In this document: in pieces, positions 50,555 through 59,053 of the stretch | Layout: every line of letters begins with the position of its first letter | Numbering within the stretch: the first letter of the stretch is position 1 | Assembly: GCF_008329565.1 (NCBI RefSeq) | Contig: NZ_NPKT01000010.1 | Location: 114,169-178,168, forward strand | Reading direction: 5' to 3' | DNA length: 64,000 nucleotides | DNA from: Mycolicibacterium sp. P1-5 | GTDB taxonomy: Bacteria > Actinomycetota > Actinomycetes > Mycobacteriales > Mycobacteriaceae | The notes under the pieces: generated by a model | The model's database searches: none | Told to the model about the DNA's origin: nothing | Seen by the model: only the letters and a program-made list of their open reading frames with translations | Translations under genes and position numbers: made by a program

Positions 50555-51459
50555 CCGACGTACCGGGAAAACCAGTCCTGCAGCCGGGTCCACGCGTCGG
50601 CGGCCGCGATCGGGTTGTAGCGGGGTCCGGTGTCGTTGAAGAACGCATGATCGGCATCGGGTTCGACGACGAGGTCGTTTACCAGACCGGCCTGATCCAA
50701 CGCCGCCTTGGCCGCCGGCTCCGACGACGTGACGCGTTGATCGAGCGCGCCGTACAAGCCGAGCACCGCTGCGTCCTTCGTCCCGGTGAAACTCGGATTG
50801 TCGGGCAGCGGACCGTAGAAGGGGACGGCGGCCGCCAGCCGTGGCTCACCGGCGGCCAGTAGCCGCCAGACCAGTCCGCCGCCGAAACAGAAGCCGACGA
50901 CGGCGAGCTTTTGGCCAGGCGTCCGGCGCGCCACTTCATCGAGTCCGGATTTGAGATCGGCGACGAAGCGATCGGGCGCGACGGTGCCGAGTGCAGCGGT
51001 TGCAGCGGCCGGGTCGGTGAACTTCGCGGTGCCACCTTCCTCGGACAGCAGGTCGATCGCCAAGGCGGAGTAGCCGATCCCAGCCAGTCGGCCGACGACG
51101 GTACGCACCCAATCGTTGAGGCCCTTGTTCTCGTGGATCACCAGAACCGCCCCGCGCGGGGCGGCGGCCTTCGCCCAGGCGCCGTTGAGTTCTCCGTTGG
51201 GGCCCGTCCAGGTAATCGGCGCAGTCGGCAGCGCCGTCGCCATCCCCGGCGGCGGTGAGGCGGTCGTCGGGGTCGACGGTGGCGACGTCGGCGAGGGCAC
51301 CTTCGGTTTGTCCGCCGCGCATGCGGCGATCAGTGCACCCGCCGCCCCCGTTCCGACACCCAGCAGCGCCAGTCTGCGCAGCGCTTCTCGGCGGCTCAGC
51401 AGGCCGTCAACGTGATCCGTGGCAATCTCTTCGGCGATGTAGCGCTGTAGTGGAGTCAC
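50551..51459 (-). CDS. Tat-exported lipoprotein, dienelactone-hydrolase family
   Basis: 302 residues. A twin-Arg-like signal (SRREALRRLALLGVGTGAAG) ends in a lipobox-like LIAAC (Cys ~47), then a Pro/Ser/Thr-rich linker. The dienelactone-hydrolase domain (~85-300) has the Cys nucleophile in VVGFCFGGGLVWRLLAAG, the VIHENKGLNDW loop, the acid region YGALDQRVTS and His in PDADHAFFND. It probably acts in the envelope on ester or lactone substrates; the substrate is unknown. Confidence 0.87.
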   Translation of the reverse strand: MTPLQRYIAEEIATDHVDGLLSRREALRRLALLGVGTGAAGALIAACAADKPKVPSPTSPPSTPTTASPPPGMATALPTAPITWTGPNGELNGAWAKAAAPRGAVLVIHENKGLNDWVRTVVGRLAGIGYSALAIDLLSEEGGTAKFTDPAAATAALGTVAPDRFVADLKSGLDEVARRTPGQKLAVVGFCFGGGLVWRLLAAGEPRLAAAVPFYGPLPDNPSFTGTKDAAVLGLYGALDQRVTSSEPAAKAALDQAGLVNDLVVEPDADHAFFNDTGPRYNPIAAADAWTRLQDWFSRYVG

Positions 51460-51527
51460 CTAGGCGAGTATGCGCTTGCCGGGTTGGCGCGAGCTGACGG
51501 CATGATCGTTCACCGGAGGTGTCAACC

Positions 51528-52040
51528 ATGGCAGACCACGACGTTCCACCTGGTTCCGAAGCGTTCGAACAAGTAGTCGCGCTGTTGGACTATCCGATGT
51601 TCGTGGTGACGACCCGCGTCGGCGGCATGCGCGCGGGCTGCCTGGTCGGCTTCAGCAGTCAGGTGTCGATTCATCCATCCCGGTTCCTGGTGGGACTGTC
51701 GAAGAAGAACCACACCTACCGGGTCGCCGCTGACGGCGCGACGCACCTGGCCGTGCACCTGTTGGCCAAGGAGCACCAGGACCTGGCCCGGCTGTTCGGC
51801 AGCGAGACCGGCGACGAAGTCGACAAATTCAGCCGCTGCCGGTGGTCGGAGGGCCCCGAGGGGCTGCCGATCCTTGACGACGCCGATGCATGGTTCGTCG
51901 GACGGATTCTGGAGCGGTTCGACCTCGGTGATCACGTCGGGCACCTGACCCAACCGGTGGCGGGAGCCGCACCCGAACAATTCGGGGAGCTCGTGACCTT
52001 CACCGACGTCAAGGACCTCGAGCCCGGTCACGAGGCGTGA
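51528..52040 (+). CDS. Flavin-reductase-domain protein
   Basis: 170 residues from ATG 51528 with GGAGGT 7 nt upstream. The FMN-binding split-barrel flavin-reductase-like fold is suggested by YPMFVVTTRVGGMRAGCLVG, FSSQVSIHPSRFLVGLSKKN, HTYRVAADGATHLAVHLLAK and EHQDLARLFGSETGDEVDKF. It overlaps the downstream SDR by 4 bp, suggesting a coupled redox pair, perhaps supplying reduced flavin. Confidence 0.85.
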   Translation: MADHDVPPGSEAFEQVVALLDYPMFVVTTRVGGMRAGCLVGFSSQVSIHPSRFLVGLSKKNHTYRVAADGATHLAVHLLAKEHQDLARLFGSETGDEVDKFSRCRWSEGPEGLPILDDADAWFVGRILERFDLGDHVGHLTQPVAGAAPEQFGELVTFTDVKDLEPGHEA

Positions 52041-52972
52041 CCAGGGTGGCGTCTGTGGCGTCCTCGGCAGCGCTGAGCCGCCGGATCGCGGTCGTTGCAG
52101 GAGCGACCCGAGGTGCCGGCCGGGGAATCGCAGCCGCACTCGGTGAGGCGGGCGCAACAGTGATTTGCACCGGCCGCAGCAGTATCAACGGTCGCGGCGG
52201 GTCGGATTACGACCGCCCCGAGACGATCGAAGGCACCGCGGAATTGGTCGAGGAGCTCGGCGGGACGGGTGTGGCGATTCAGGTCGATCACCTCGATCCC
52301 GAACAGGTGGGCCGGCTTGCCGACCGGATCCGAGCCGACTACGGCAGGATCGATGTGCTGGTCAACGACATCTGGGGGGCTGAGATCCTCAAGGGTGGCC
52401 CTCCTATGTGGGACCGTCCGATCTGGGAGCACGACATCGCCGATGGGCTGCGCATTCTTCGCCTGGGCATCGACACTCACCTGATCACCGCGCACGCATT
52501 ACTGCCCCTGATGGTCGAACGACGCGGTGGCCTACTTGTCGAAATGACCGATGGCACAAGCGAATACAACTCGACAAATTATCGGCTCTCGGTGTTCTAT
52601 GACGCGGTGAAGAATGCGGTCAACCGATTGGCCTATGCGTTCGGGCACGAGTTGGCCCCCTATGGTGCGACGGCCGTGGCCGTCACACCCGGCTGGATAC
52701 GCTCGGAGATCATGCTCGACCACTACGGGGTCACCGAGGAGAACTGGCGGTCAGCGGTGCAGGACGACCGGACCGACGGAGGGCCGACCGCGCCGCCCGG
52801 CTTCGCGGAATCGGAATCCCCGCGCTACGTCGGCCGTGCGATCGCCGCAATCGCCGCCGACGGGGACAGATCGCGTTGGCATCAACGATCGGTGTCAGCG
52901 GCCGATTTGGCCCGCGCGTACGGCTTCACCGACATCGACGGACGGCAGCCGGACGCCTGGGCAGAGATGTGA
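52037..52972 (+). CDS. Short-chain dehydrogenase
   Basis: 311 residues. The cofactor motif reads GATRGAGRGIAAALG, followed by RSSINGRGGSDYDR, an atypical insertion. A VLVNDIWGAE stretch replaces the NNAG motif. The usual Y-x-x-x-K appears as SVFYDAVKNAVNRLA. These changes place it in a divergent SDR branch found in mycobacteria. It is translationally coupled to the flavin-reductase gene. Substrate unknown. Confidence 0.82.
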   Translation: MTRVASVASSAALSRRIAVVAGATRGAGRGIAAALGEAGATVICTGRSSINGRGGSDYDRPETIEGTAELVEELGGTGVAIQVDHLDPEQVGRLADRIRADYGRIDVLVNDIWGAEILKGGPPMWDRPIWEHDIADGLRILRLGIDTHLITAHALLPLMVERRGGLLVEMTDGTSEYNSTNYRLSVFYDAVKNAVNRLAYAFGHELAPYGATAVAVTPGWIRSEIMLDHYGVTEENWRSAVQDDRTDGGPTAPPGFAESESPRYVGRAIAAIAADGDRSRWHQRSVSAADLARAYGFTDIDGRQPDAWAEM

Positions 52973-53005
52973 GTGCACACATCCGAAAAAGTGTCCACTA
53001 AATCG

Positions 53006-53034
53006 TTGACACTCGCGCAGGCAAACGGTTCTAT
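53006..53034 (+). promoter_or_regulatory. Candidate promoter, possibly leaderless
   Basis: TTGACA at 53006-53011 and TTCTAT at 53029-53034 are separated by 17 nt. The -10 is poor (3 of 6). The expected transcription start falls at or next to the GTG at 53043, so the message may be leaderless. Confidence 0.3.
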
Positions 53035-53042
53035 TGACGCTT

Positions 53043-54839
53043 GTGAGCTTTGACACGATCATCCGCAACGGCCGCTGGTTCGACGGCACGGGCGCTCCGT
53101 CCGGAATTCGTGACATCGGGATCCGCGACGGCCGCGTCGTCGCGGTCAGCCTCCGTCCACTCGACGTGACCGATTGCGACGACGTCGTCGAAGCGGGTGG
53201 CAGGTGGGTGCTGCCAGGGATGGTCGACGTGCACACGCACTATGACGTCGAAGTGCTGGGCGGTCCCGGTCTGCCGGAGTCGGTGCGCCACGGTGTCACC
53301 ACCGTCCTGCTCGGTTCCTGCTCGCTGTCCACGATTCACGTCAATGGCAGCGACGCCGGCGACTTGTTCGGACGGGTCGAGGCGATTCCCCGCGAACACG
53401 TCATCGCCGCGGTCGACGATGCGAAGACATGGTCCACCCCCGAGGGGTACGTCCAGGCCCTCGAGGCGCGGGCGTTGGGTCCCAACGTCGCGGCGTTCAT
53501 CGGGCACTCCGACATGCGCACTGCTGTCATGGGATTGGATCGCGCCACCCGAGAAGATGTGCGGCCCGACGCGAATCAGCAGGCCGAGATGGAGCGCATG
53601 CTGGCCGAGGCACTGGACGCCGGGTTTGTCGGGCTGTCCTCGCAGCAACTGTTGTTCGACAAGATCGACGGTGAGACCTGCCGATCCCGCACCCTTCCGT
53701 CCACGTACGCCAAGCCGCGCGAACTGCGCCGCCTCAAGTCGTTGTTGCGCAAGCGTGGTCGCGTGCTGCAGTCCGGTCCGGACATCCAGAATCCATTGAA
53801 CCTGGTCTCACAAGTGGCGCAATCGATTCCGGTTTTGCGCGACAAGCTCAAGACCAGCCTGCTGTCGGCCGCCGATGTCAAGGCAAACCCGTTCGCGATC
53901 CTGATCATGGGTCCGCTGGCCAAGGCGGCGAACAAGCTGGGCGGCGACTTCCGCTGGCAGCACCTGCCGGTTCCGTTCGAGGTGTACGCCGACGGGATCG
54001 ACCTGGTGGTGTTCGAGGAGTTCGGTTCCGGAGCTGCCGCGCTGCATCTGCGTGACGAGGTCGAGCGCAACGCCCTGCTGGCCGACGAGAACTACCGGCG
54101 CCAGTTCCGCAAGGACTACGAGAGCAAGTTCGGGGTTCGGGTGTGGCACCGGGACTTCTTCGATGCCGAGATCGTTTCCTGCCCTGACGAATCCGTGGTC
54201 GGCAAGTCCTTCGGCCAGGTCGGCGTGGAACGCGGCGGGTTGCATCCGGTCGACGCTTTCCTGGACCTGGTCGTCGAACACGGCACCAAGCTGCGCTGGC
54301 GCACCACGATCTCCAACCACCGGCCCGAGGTTCTCAAGAAGCTCGCCCGGGACCCTGGTGTCCAGATGGGCTTCTCCGATGCCGGTGCGCACCTTCGGAA
54401 CATGGCCTTCTACAACTATGGTCTGCGGCTGCTGCGCCACGTGCGTGACGCGGACCGCAAGGGACGCCCGTTCATGTCCGTAGAGCACGCCGTGCACAGG
54501 ATGACCGGTGAGCTGGCCGACTGGTATCAGATCGACGCAGGCCACCTCCGCGTCGGCGACCGCGCCGACCTGGTGGTGGTCAACCCCAAGTACCTCGACG
54601 ACCACCTCGACGACTACGCCGAGCACCCCGTCGAGCAGTACGCCGGCCTGCCCCGGATGGTCAACCGCAACAACGATGCCGTCGAGCTGGTGCTGATCGG
54701 CGGGCGTGCGGTGGTCCGTGACGGTGAGCCCACGGATGTGCTCGGGTCCGAGCGCACCGGAAGTTTCCTTCGGGTGGGTCGCTCGACGCCGGCGCCCGGA
54801 TCAACGACGACGGAATCGGAGCTGGCCCATGTCAATTGA
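53043..54839 (+). CDS. N-acyl-D-amino-acid deacylase-like amidohydrolase
   Basis: 598 residues from GTG 53043 (TTG 53034 also possible). Amidohydrolase superfamily: RNGRWFDGTGAPSGIRDIGI, metal motif PGMVDVHTHYDVEVLGG, VTTVLLGSCSLS, FIGHSDMRTAVMG and late GFSDAGAHLRNMAFYNYGL, then the beta-domain GHLRVGDRADLVVVNP. The family hydrolyses D-aminoacyl, hydantoin-like or related amides; the mycobacterial branch has no assigned substrate. It overlaps the next gene by 11 bp. Confidence 0.88.
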   Translation: MSFDTIIRNGRWFDGTGAPSGIRDIGIRDGRVVAVSLRPLDVTDCDDVVEAGGRWVLPGMVDVHTHYDVEVLGGPGLPESVRHGVTTVLLGSCSLSTIHVNGSDAGDLFGRVEAIPREHVIAAVDDAKTWSTPEGYVQALEARALGPNVAAFIGHSDMRTAVMGLDRATREDVRPDANQQAEMERMLAEALDAGFVGLSSQQLLFDKIDGETCRSRTLPSTYAKPRELRRLKSLLRKRGRVLQSGPDIQNPLNLVSQVAQSIPVLRDKLKTSLLSAADVKANPFAILIMGPLAKAANKLGGDFRWQHLPVPFEVYADGIDLVVFEEFGSGAAALHLRDEVERNALLADENYRRQFRKDYESKFGVRVWHRDFFDAEIVSCPDESVVGKSFGQVGVERGGLHPVDAFLDLVVEHGTKLRWRTTISNHRPEVLKKLARDPGVQMGFSDAGAHLRNMAFYNYGLRLLRHVRDADRKGRPFMSVEHAVHRMTGELADWYQIDAGHLRVGDRADLVVVNPKYLDDHLDDYAEHPVEQYAGLPRMVNRNNDAVELVLIGGRAVVRDGEPTDVLGSERTGSFLRVGRSTPAPGSTTTESELAHVN

Positions 54840-55299
54840 CACCTCGGCGGTACCCACTGAGGTCTCCCAGACCGTTCTCGGCATGTGGAACGCGCTCTCG
54901 AACCGGGACTGGGAAACACTGAAGACATTCCTGTCCGACGATTGCATCTATGTGGATATGCCGGTTGGTCCGATCGCGGCGGCGCGCGGACCCGAGGACA
55001 TCGTCAAGCGACTCAAGATCGGGCTCGAGCCCTTGGCCGGCTACGTGAACCACGACGGCGTGTTGGTGAGCAACGGCGTGGACACCATGTACGAGCACTC
55101 CGAGACGTGGACGTTCCAGACCGGCGAGCAGGGCGTGCTGCGCTTCGTGACCGTGCACAAGGTCTCCGGCGGCAAAATCACGCTGTGGAAGGACTACTGG
55201 GACATGAACGGGCTCACGAGCTTCGCGCCGCCCACCTGGCTCGAGGAGCTCGCCAGTGCCGACATGTCGTGGATGTTCGACGCCACCGGGTTGATCTAA
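54829..55299 (+). CDS. Limonene-epoxide-hydrolase/SnoaL-like protein
   Basis: 156 residues from ATG 54829, overlapping the upstream amidohydrolase by 11 bp. NTF2-like fold: VLGMWNALSNRDWETLKTFL, SDDCIYVDMPVGPIAAARGP, EDIVKRLKIGLEPLAGYVNH, then a C-terminal WKDYWDMNGLTSFAPPTWLE. Probably hydrolyses or isomerises a small hydrophobic substrate. A truncated copy of its 3' end lies at 56914-57033. Confidence 0.85.
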   Translation: MSIDTSAVPTEVSQTVLGMWNALSNRDWETLKTFLSDDCIYVDMPVGPIAAARGPEDIVKRLKIGLEPLAGYVNHDGVLVSNGVDTMYEHSETWTFQTGEQGVLRFVTVHKVSGGKITLWKDYWDMNGLTSFAPPTWLEELASADMSWMFDATGLI

Positions 55300-55357
55300 A
55301 TCGGCGGCTCGTGGTGACCGCCGCAACCGCGACGGCCACCATGAACACCCCCGAACG

Positions 55358-56488
55358 TTAGGCGGCGCCGCGATGCCGCGCCGAACCTGCCTTGCCGCTG
55401 CTCTTTTGGTCATGGGTGCTCGATGCGCCACCGGCCTTCTTCCCACTGTCGGCCTTGCCGGCCACAGGCGTCTTCGCCGATCCGTGCGCCTTCGCGGAGC
55501 CGGCCGCGGCATCCGAGGACGTTGTCCCGTCGGCACTTCCGGCGATCGAGGCCGATTCGTCGCTCTTGGTCGACGTGGTCGACGTGGTCGACTCCTCGGC
55601 CGGCGCGGTCGACTCCTCGGCCGGCGCGGCCACCTTGGCCGTCAGCGTCTTGGCCGCCACCGCAGCGGCGGGTGGTGTCGGCGCAACAATGGCATCGGCG
55701 ATGGTGTCCCGCAGTTTCAGCAGTGCCGCGATGGCTCCACCTCCGCCCACCCCGTCCAGCGGAGTCAGCAGACCCGGCGTCGAGTCGTCACCGTTGAGGA
55801 AGGCATTGATCAGCTTGGCCGGTGCGTTGACGATTTCGCTTGCCGCCGTGGCGAGATCGCCGGCATTGAGTGCGTCCAACACCGCTTGCCCGCTGTTGCC
55901 GAACTGCGTGATGGTGGCATAAACCGGCGAGATCACCGCGATTCCGGTCAGCAACAGGTTAATCCCGCCCAGGGCGCCGATCACGTTGGCGACGTTCTGC
56001 ACGGCGGTCTGGGCTATCGGGATCGCCGCACTGATCGGAATGATCGCCAAAAACACCGGCGGCAGCAGCGCCGTACTCCAGACCGTCTGCACCGCGTCGG
56101 CAAACTGCCCCGCTGCCAGTTGGGTGGCGGCGTTGAACAAGCCCTGAGGGATTGACGCGAACGTGGCTACCGCTTGACCGATCACTTGCGATGCCGTGTT
56201 GGCGATCGTGCTGGCGTTCGCGAGGAAATTCGAGGTCAGCTTGCTCATGATTGGCGTCGGATCGATCTGGACCTGAGTTCCCAGCGCGCTCAGGTTGTTC
56301 AGGCTGGTGCCGATGACCTGCACCCACTCGTCGATCGGATTTACGAAGGCGGCCATCTGCACTTCGGCGGAATGAATAGACGGTAGCTGGACGGCAGGCG
56401 AATACGCCACGACCGGCGTCAAGGCCATGGCGCTCGCGCCGATCAGCGCAACGGATGTGCTCACTGTGCGATTGAGGGCTGACTGCAT
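55358..56488 (-). CDS. Exported mycobacterial protein of the GjpA-like porin family, copy 1
   Basis: 376 residues from ATG 56488 behind AAGGAG. A signal-like N-terminus (TVSTSVALIGASAMALTPVV) is followed by ~225 residues of long amphipathic/hydrophobic helices (FVNPIDEWVQVIGTSLNNLS, FLAIIPISAAIPIAQTAVQN) and a ~110-residue Ala/Ser/Thr/Lys-rich tail. The tail holds an exact internal repeat (APAEEST twice). Length and segment order match the paralogue at 58016. Such proteins are annotated in databases as outer-membrane porin GjpA; a pore role is inference. A palindrome shared with the paralogue lies 43 bp upstream. Confidence 0.78.
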   Translation of the reverse strand: MQSALNRTVSTSVALIGASAMALTPVVAYSPAVQLPSIHSAEVQMAAFVNPIDEWVQVIGTSLNNLSALGTQVQIDPTPIMSKLTSNFLANASTIANTASQVIGQAVATFASIPQGLFNAATQLAAGQFADAVQTVWSTALLPPVFLAIIPISAAIPIAQTAVQNVANVIGALGGINLLLTGIAVISPVYATITQFGNSGQAVLDALNAGDLATAASEIVNAPAKLINAFLNGDDSTPGLLTPLDGVGGGGAIAALLKLRDTIADAIVAPTPPAAAVAAKTLTAKVAAPAEESTAPAEESTTSTTSTKSDESASIAGSADGTTSSDAAAGSAKAHGSAKTPVAGKADSGKKAGGASSTHDQKSSGKAGSARHRGAA

Positions 56489-56530
56489 CGGGGTGCTCCT
56501 TACTGATCCATCTGGCCCCCCAAACGCAGA

Positions 56531-56548
56531 ACTTACCCCCGAGTAAGT
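56531..56548 (-). promoter_or_regulatory. 18-bp palindrome upstream of GjpA-like copy 1
   Basis: The minus strand, in gene orientation, reads ACTTACTCGGGGGTAAGT: perfect ACTTAC/GTAAGT arms. It matches the element at 57945-57962 at 15 of 18 positions. It lies 43 bp upstream of the start, where a repressor or activator could act. Confidence 0.7.
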
Positions 56549-56913
56549 ACGGTGGTAAAGGGTTTCGGAAAAAATAATCGCGTACGTCAGCACCGCTCGC
56601 GCCATGGCTGCCGGGATCAAGCGAACTCCGTCAAAGACCCTGAACTGCAGAGTGATTCAATCTGATCCTTATTGACGCACGCGAATATAAGGCCGGATGC
56701 GCGAGCCTACGAGAATTAGTTGTATCCGCGAGCAATTAGCCAAACAAACGGATTTTTGACGGAAACGGCAGTTTCTGTACGCGCGGCGCGACGGCCGTGA
56801 TGGCCGGGCGCTTCCCCGTGCGACCTGCGATTTCAAGCCGCGCAGTCGGTAGCCCATCTGCGGTCGCGATCGGCGGCGGCCCTGCGCCAGGGTGGGTTTG
56901 CTGAGATATCGGT
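56549..56913. other. Non-coding, AT-richer spacer
   Basis: No reading frame with mycobacterial codon usage was seen on either strand. The stretch is visibly more AT-rich than its surroundings (for example GGAAAAAATAATCG and a block near 56690-56760). No insertion-sequence ends, tRNA or clear hairpin was found. Its 5' side holds the upstream region of the GjpA-like gene. Confidence 0.6.
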
Positions 56914-57033
56914 CAAGGTCTCCCGCGGCAAGACCACATGAACGGGCTCACGAGCTTCGCGGCGCCCACATGGCTCGAGGAGCTCGCCAGTGCCGACATG
57001 TCGCGGATGTTCGACGCTACCGGGCTGATCTGA
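56914..57033 (+). pseudogene. Truncated duplicate of the SnoaL-like gene at 54829
   Basis: These 120 bp align with 55158-55299, the 3' end of the SnoaL-like gene. About 22 bp are missing after the KVS-GK segment, which breaks the frame. The remaining ~92 bp differ at only ~6 positions and still read MNGLTSFAAPTWLEELASAD then MSRMFDATGLI and a stop. No start or upstream domain remains, so it cannot encode the family fold. The GjpA-like gene lies between the two copies. Confidence 0.82.
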
Positions 57034-57062
57034 GCCTCGCGCGCGACTGTGCGTTGACGCAT

Positions 57063-57120
57063 TCGAGTGTGCGTTGGGGGCGAAACTCAGCGCGGTTCTT
57101 CGCCCCTGGTGCACACTCGA
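57063..57120. terminator. 22-bp hairpin (fully pairable with G-U)
   Basis: TCGAGTGTGCGTTGGGGGCG-AA pairs with TTCGCCCCTGGTGCACACTC-GA. 18 of 22 positions are Watson-Crick and the other four can form G-U pairs. It lies between the pseudogene fragment and the small secreted gene at 57200. It may be a terminator or a REP-type palindrome. Confidence 0.5.
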
Positions 57121-57199
57121 CGCCGCCATTTCACGCTCGGCGCGGCTATCGCGACGCTACGCTGATCGGACTGGTCGACACTCATAGCCTGGAGGCTGA

Positions 57200-57595
57200 A
57201 TGCGCACGATTGCGGTTGCGATTTTCGCGTCCGGGCTACTGAGCGCGACGCTCCCGCTCGCCGCGCCGGCGTCGGCCACCTCCTGCCACTCACCGACCTG
57301 CGTGCCGAACGTCGCCCAGAACGTCGTCGGCGGGACGCCGTGCACGCCGAGCCCGTCGTTCGTGTTCGGACTCGACGCCGGAAAGAACACCCTTATCTGT
57401 GCGGCCAGCGGTGTGTGGATGTCCACCGGCCCGCTGGTCGGCGAGGCGGCGAACGCACTCCCTTGCACCACACCCGGAACCACCGCCCAGGAACGGGTGG
57501 CCGGTGACGAATGGGAGCCGAAGGTCTACGGCGTACCGCTGATATGCACCGGACCGGCCAATTTGGCGCACTGGACGCACTTCACGCCGGCCTGA
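57200..57595 (+). CDS. Small secreted Cys-rich protein of unknown function
   Basis: 131 residues behind GGAGG (6 nt from the ATG). A signal peptide (IAVAIFASGLLSATLPLAAP, cleavage near ASATS) leaves a ~105-residue mature protein with six Cys (TSCHSPTC, GGTPCTPSPS, TLICAASGVW, LPCTTPG, PLICTGP), probably three disulphides. No family recognised. Between the two GjpA-like genes. Confidence 0.72.
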   Translation: MRTIAVAIFASGLLSATLPLAAPASATSCHSPTCVPNVAQNVVGGTPCTPSPSFVFGLDAGKNTLICAASGVWMSTGPLVGEAANALPCTTPGTTAQERVAGDEWEPKVYGVPLICTGPANLAHWTHFTPA

Positions 57596-57944
57596 CGAAT
57601 CTGCCCGAACTATTGGCGGTATCGGCAAAGGCTGCTGGAATTCCGTTGTCCCACAGCATCTTCCCAGGTAGTCCGATGGCATGGTGACCGTGACATTTCA
57701 TCGGGCACTGCCGAGGCAAACTCCACGATCCAGTGAATCATGGTGCGATCGGGGCCATTCCGCAGGTGCGCGCCGAGCTCAGCAAGAACGATGTGTCGGC
57801 GCCCGGAAGCACGAAGGTGTCGCCTGATGCTGCTGGACGGCGCTCACCGGCCGGAATGATCACCGACATATAACGAGACAGCGAAGCGCAGTGAACGCTC
57901 GTTCTGTTGCGTACGTAATCACTATTGATTGAATACGCAGATAT
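57596..57944. other. Non-coding spacer
   Basis: No supported gene. A GTG-initiated frame of 46 codons (57733-57873) has no ribosome site and no recognisable family. The 3' part, from ~57860, is AT-rich and leads into the palindrome at 57945. Confidence 0.6.
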
Positions 57945-57962
57945 TACTTACTTCAGGGTAAG
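57945..57962 (+). promoter_or_regulatory. 18-bp palindrome upstream of GjpA-like copy 2
   Basis: ACTTACTTCAGGGTAAGT: perfect ACTTAC/GTAAGT arms, 53 bp upstream of the ATG at 58016. Identical to the copy-1 element except for 3 of the 4-nt centre. Confidence 0.7.
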
Positions 57963-58015
57963 TTTCCGAGTTACTTTGCTAAAGGACGCTTTCTCCCGAC
58001 CCGAAAGGGGTTCCA

Positions 58016-59053
58016 ATGCGCACCGCAATCCGTCCCTATGCCACCGCCGGCGTGGCATTATTCGGAGCGGCCGCTATCGCCGTCACTCCGATCGCTCCGA
58101 TATCTGACCCGGTTCAGTCTGCAACACAGCATATTTCGACCTCAGGCGTAGGTTTGGTCGCACTCGTCGACCCGATCACCGCCTACACCAACCTTGTCAC
58201 CCACACCGTGGCCAGTCTCAGCGGCCTCGGCAGCGAGATCGCTGCCGACCCGTTGCCCATTCTTCGCGCGATGCTGGACAATAGCCTCGGCAACGCCCAA
58301 ATTCTCCGCGATTCGCTCAACGTCGCCGGAGCCCAACTCTCCGATCAGTTGAAGGCGCTACCCGACGTGCTGCAAACAACGGTTACCCAACTGCGCAACG
58401 GTCAAGTCAGCGATGCGATCGTCGGCCTGTTCGGCACCGGCGTCGGGCTACTGCTGATTCCGGCACTCCCGCTCATCGGCGGTGTGGTGCAGGTCGCCCA
58501 GAACATGGCCGCCAACTTCAACGACGTCATCCAGAACTCGCTGTCTCTCGCCCTGGCCTCGGTGGCGGTCGCCCCGATCTATCCGATCAACGCCACCGTG
58601 TCCGCCTTCGCGGCACTGGCGCAAAACGTCGTCGACTCAATCTCGTCACGCGACTTCACCTCGGTGGTCCAGGACTTCGTCAGCGCACCCGCGGTACTCA
58701 CCGACGCCTTCCTCAACGGATTCCCCGACGGCCCAACGACCCTCATCGATCCCGCATTCGGGCTCCTCTCCGGTGCCGACGTCGGCTTCGGGACCGTCGA
58801 GAACTTGCTGCAGGCGGTTAAGGCCATCGCTACACAGCTGACCCGGCCGGGGCCGCCCGCCTCGTTCCAAGTCGCGCTGCCTCATCTGGTGCCGACGGCA
58901 AGTGCGGCGACGGCGACCCTCGCACCGGTCGTCAAGAGTGGCGTGGCTGCTCCGGCGAAGAAAGCCACGTCGCGCAAATCCGCGACCGGGCATGTTAAGA
59001 CGCCGAGTAAGGGCACTGCGGGGTCCAAGCGAGCGGCGAAGTCCGGGCGCTAG
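58016..59053 (+). CDS. Exported mycobacterial protein of the GjpA-like porin family, copy 2
   Basis: 345 residues behind GAAAGGGG. N-terminus RPYATAGVALFGAAAIAVTP, then ~260 residues of long amphipathic helices (TNLVTHTVASLSGLGSEIAA, LLLIPALPLIGGVVQVAQN, VVQDFVSAPAVLTDAFLNGF) and a Lys/Ala/Thr-rich basic tail (KKATSRKSATGHVKTPSKGT). Same layout as copy 1, sharing for example VSAPAVLTDAFLNG with its IVNAPAKLINAFLNG. The basic tail differs from copy 1's Ser/Glu-rich tail. Outer-membrane or envelope location is inferred. Confidence 0.8.
   Translation: MRTAIRPYATAGVALFGAAAIAVTPIAPISDPVQSATQHISTSGVGLVALVDPITAYTNLVTHTVASLSGLGSEIAADPLPILRAMLDNSLGNAQILRDSLNVAGAQLSDQLKALPDVLQTTVTQLRNGQVSDAIVGLFGTGVGLLLIPALPLIGGVVQVAQNMAANFNDVIQNSLSLALASVAVAPIYPINATVSAFAALAQNVVDSISSRDFTSVVQDFVSAPAVLTDAFLNGFPDGPTTLIDPAFGLLSGADVGFGTVENLLQAVKAIATQLTRPGPPASFQVALPHLVPTASAATATLAPVVKSGVAAPAKKATSRKSATGHVKTPSKGTAGSKRAAKSGR

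Noticed and set aside
56892..57242. A 116-codon frame over the pseudogene fragment
   Set aside because: It reads the duplicated sequence in the wrong frame (Arg/His-rich), so it is not a gene.
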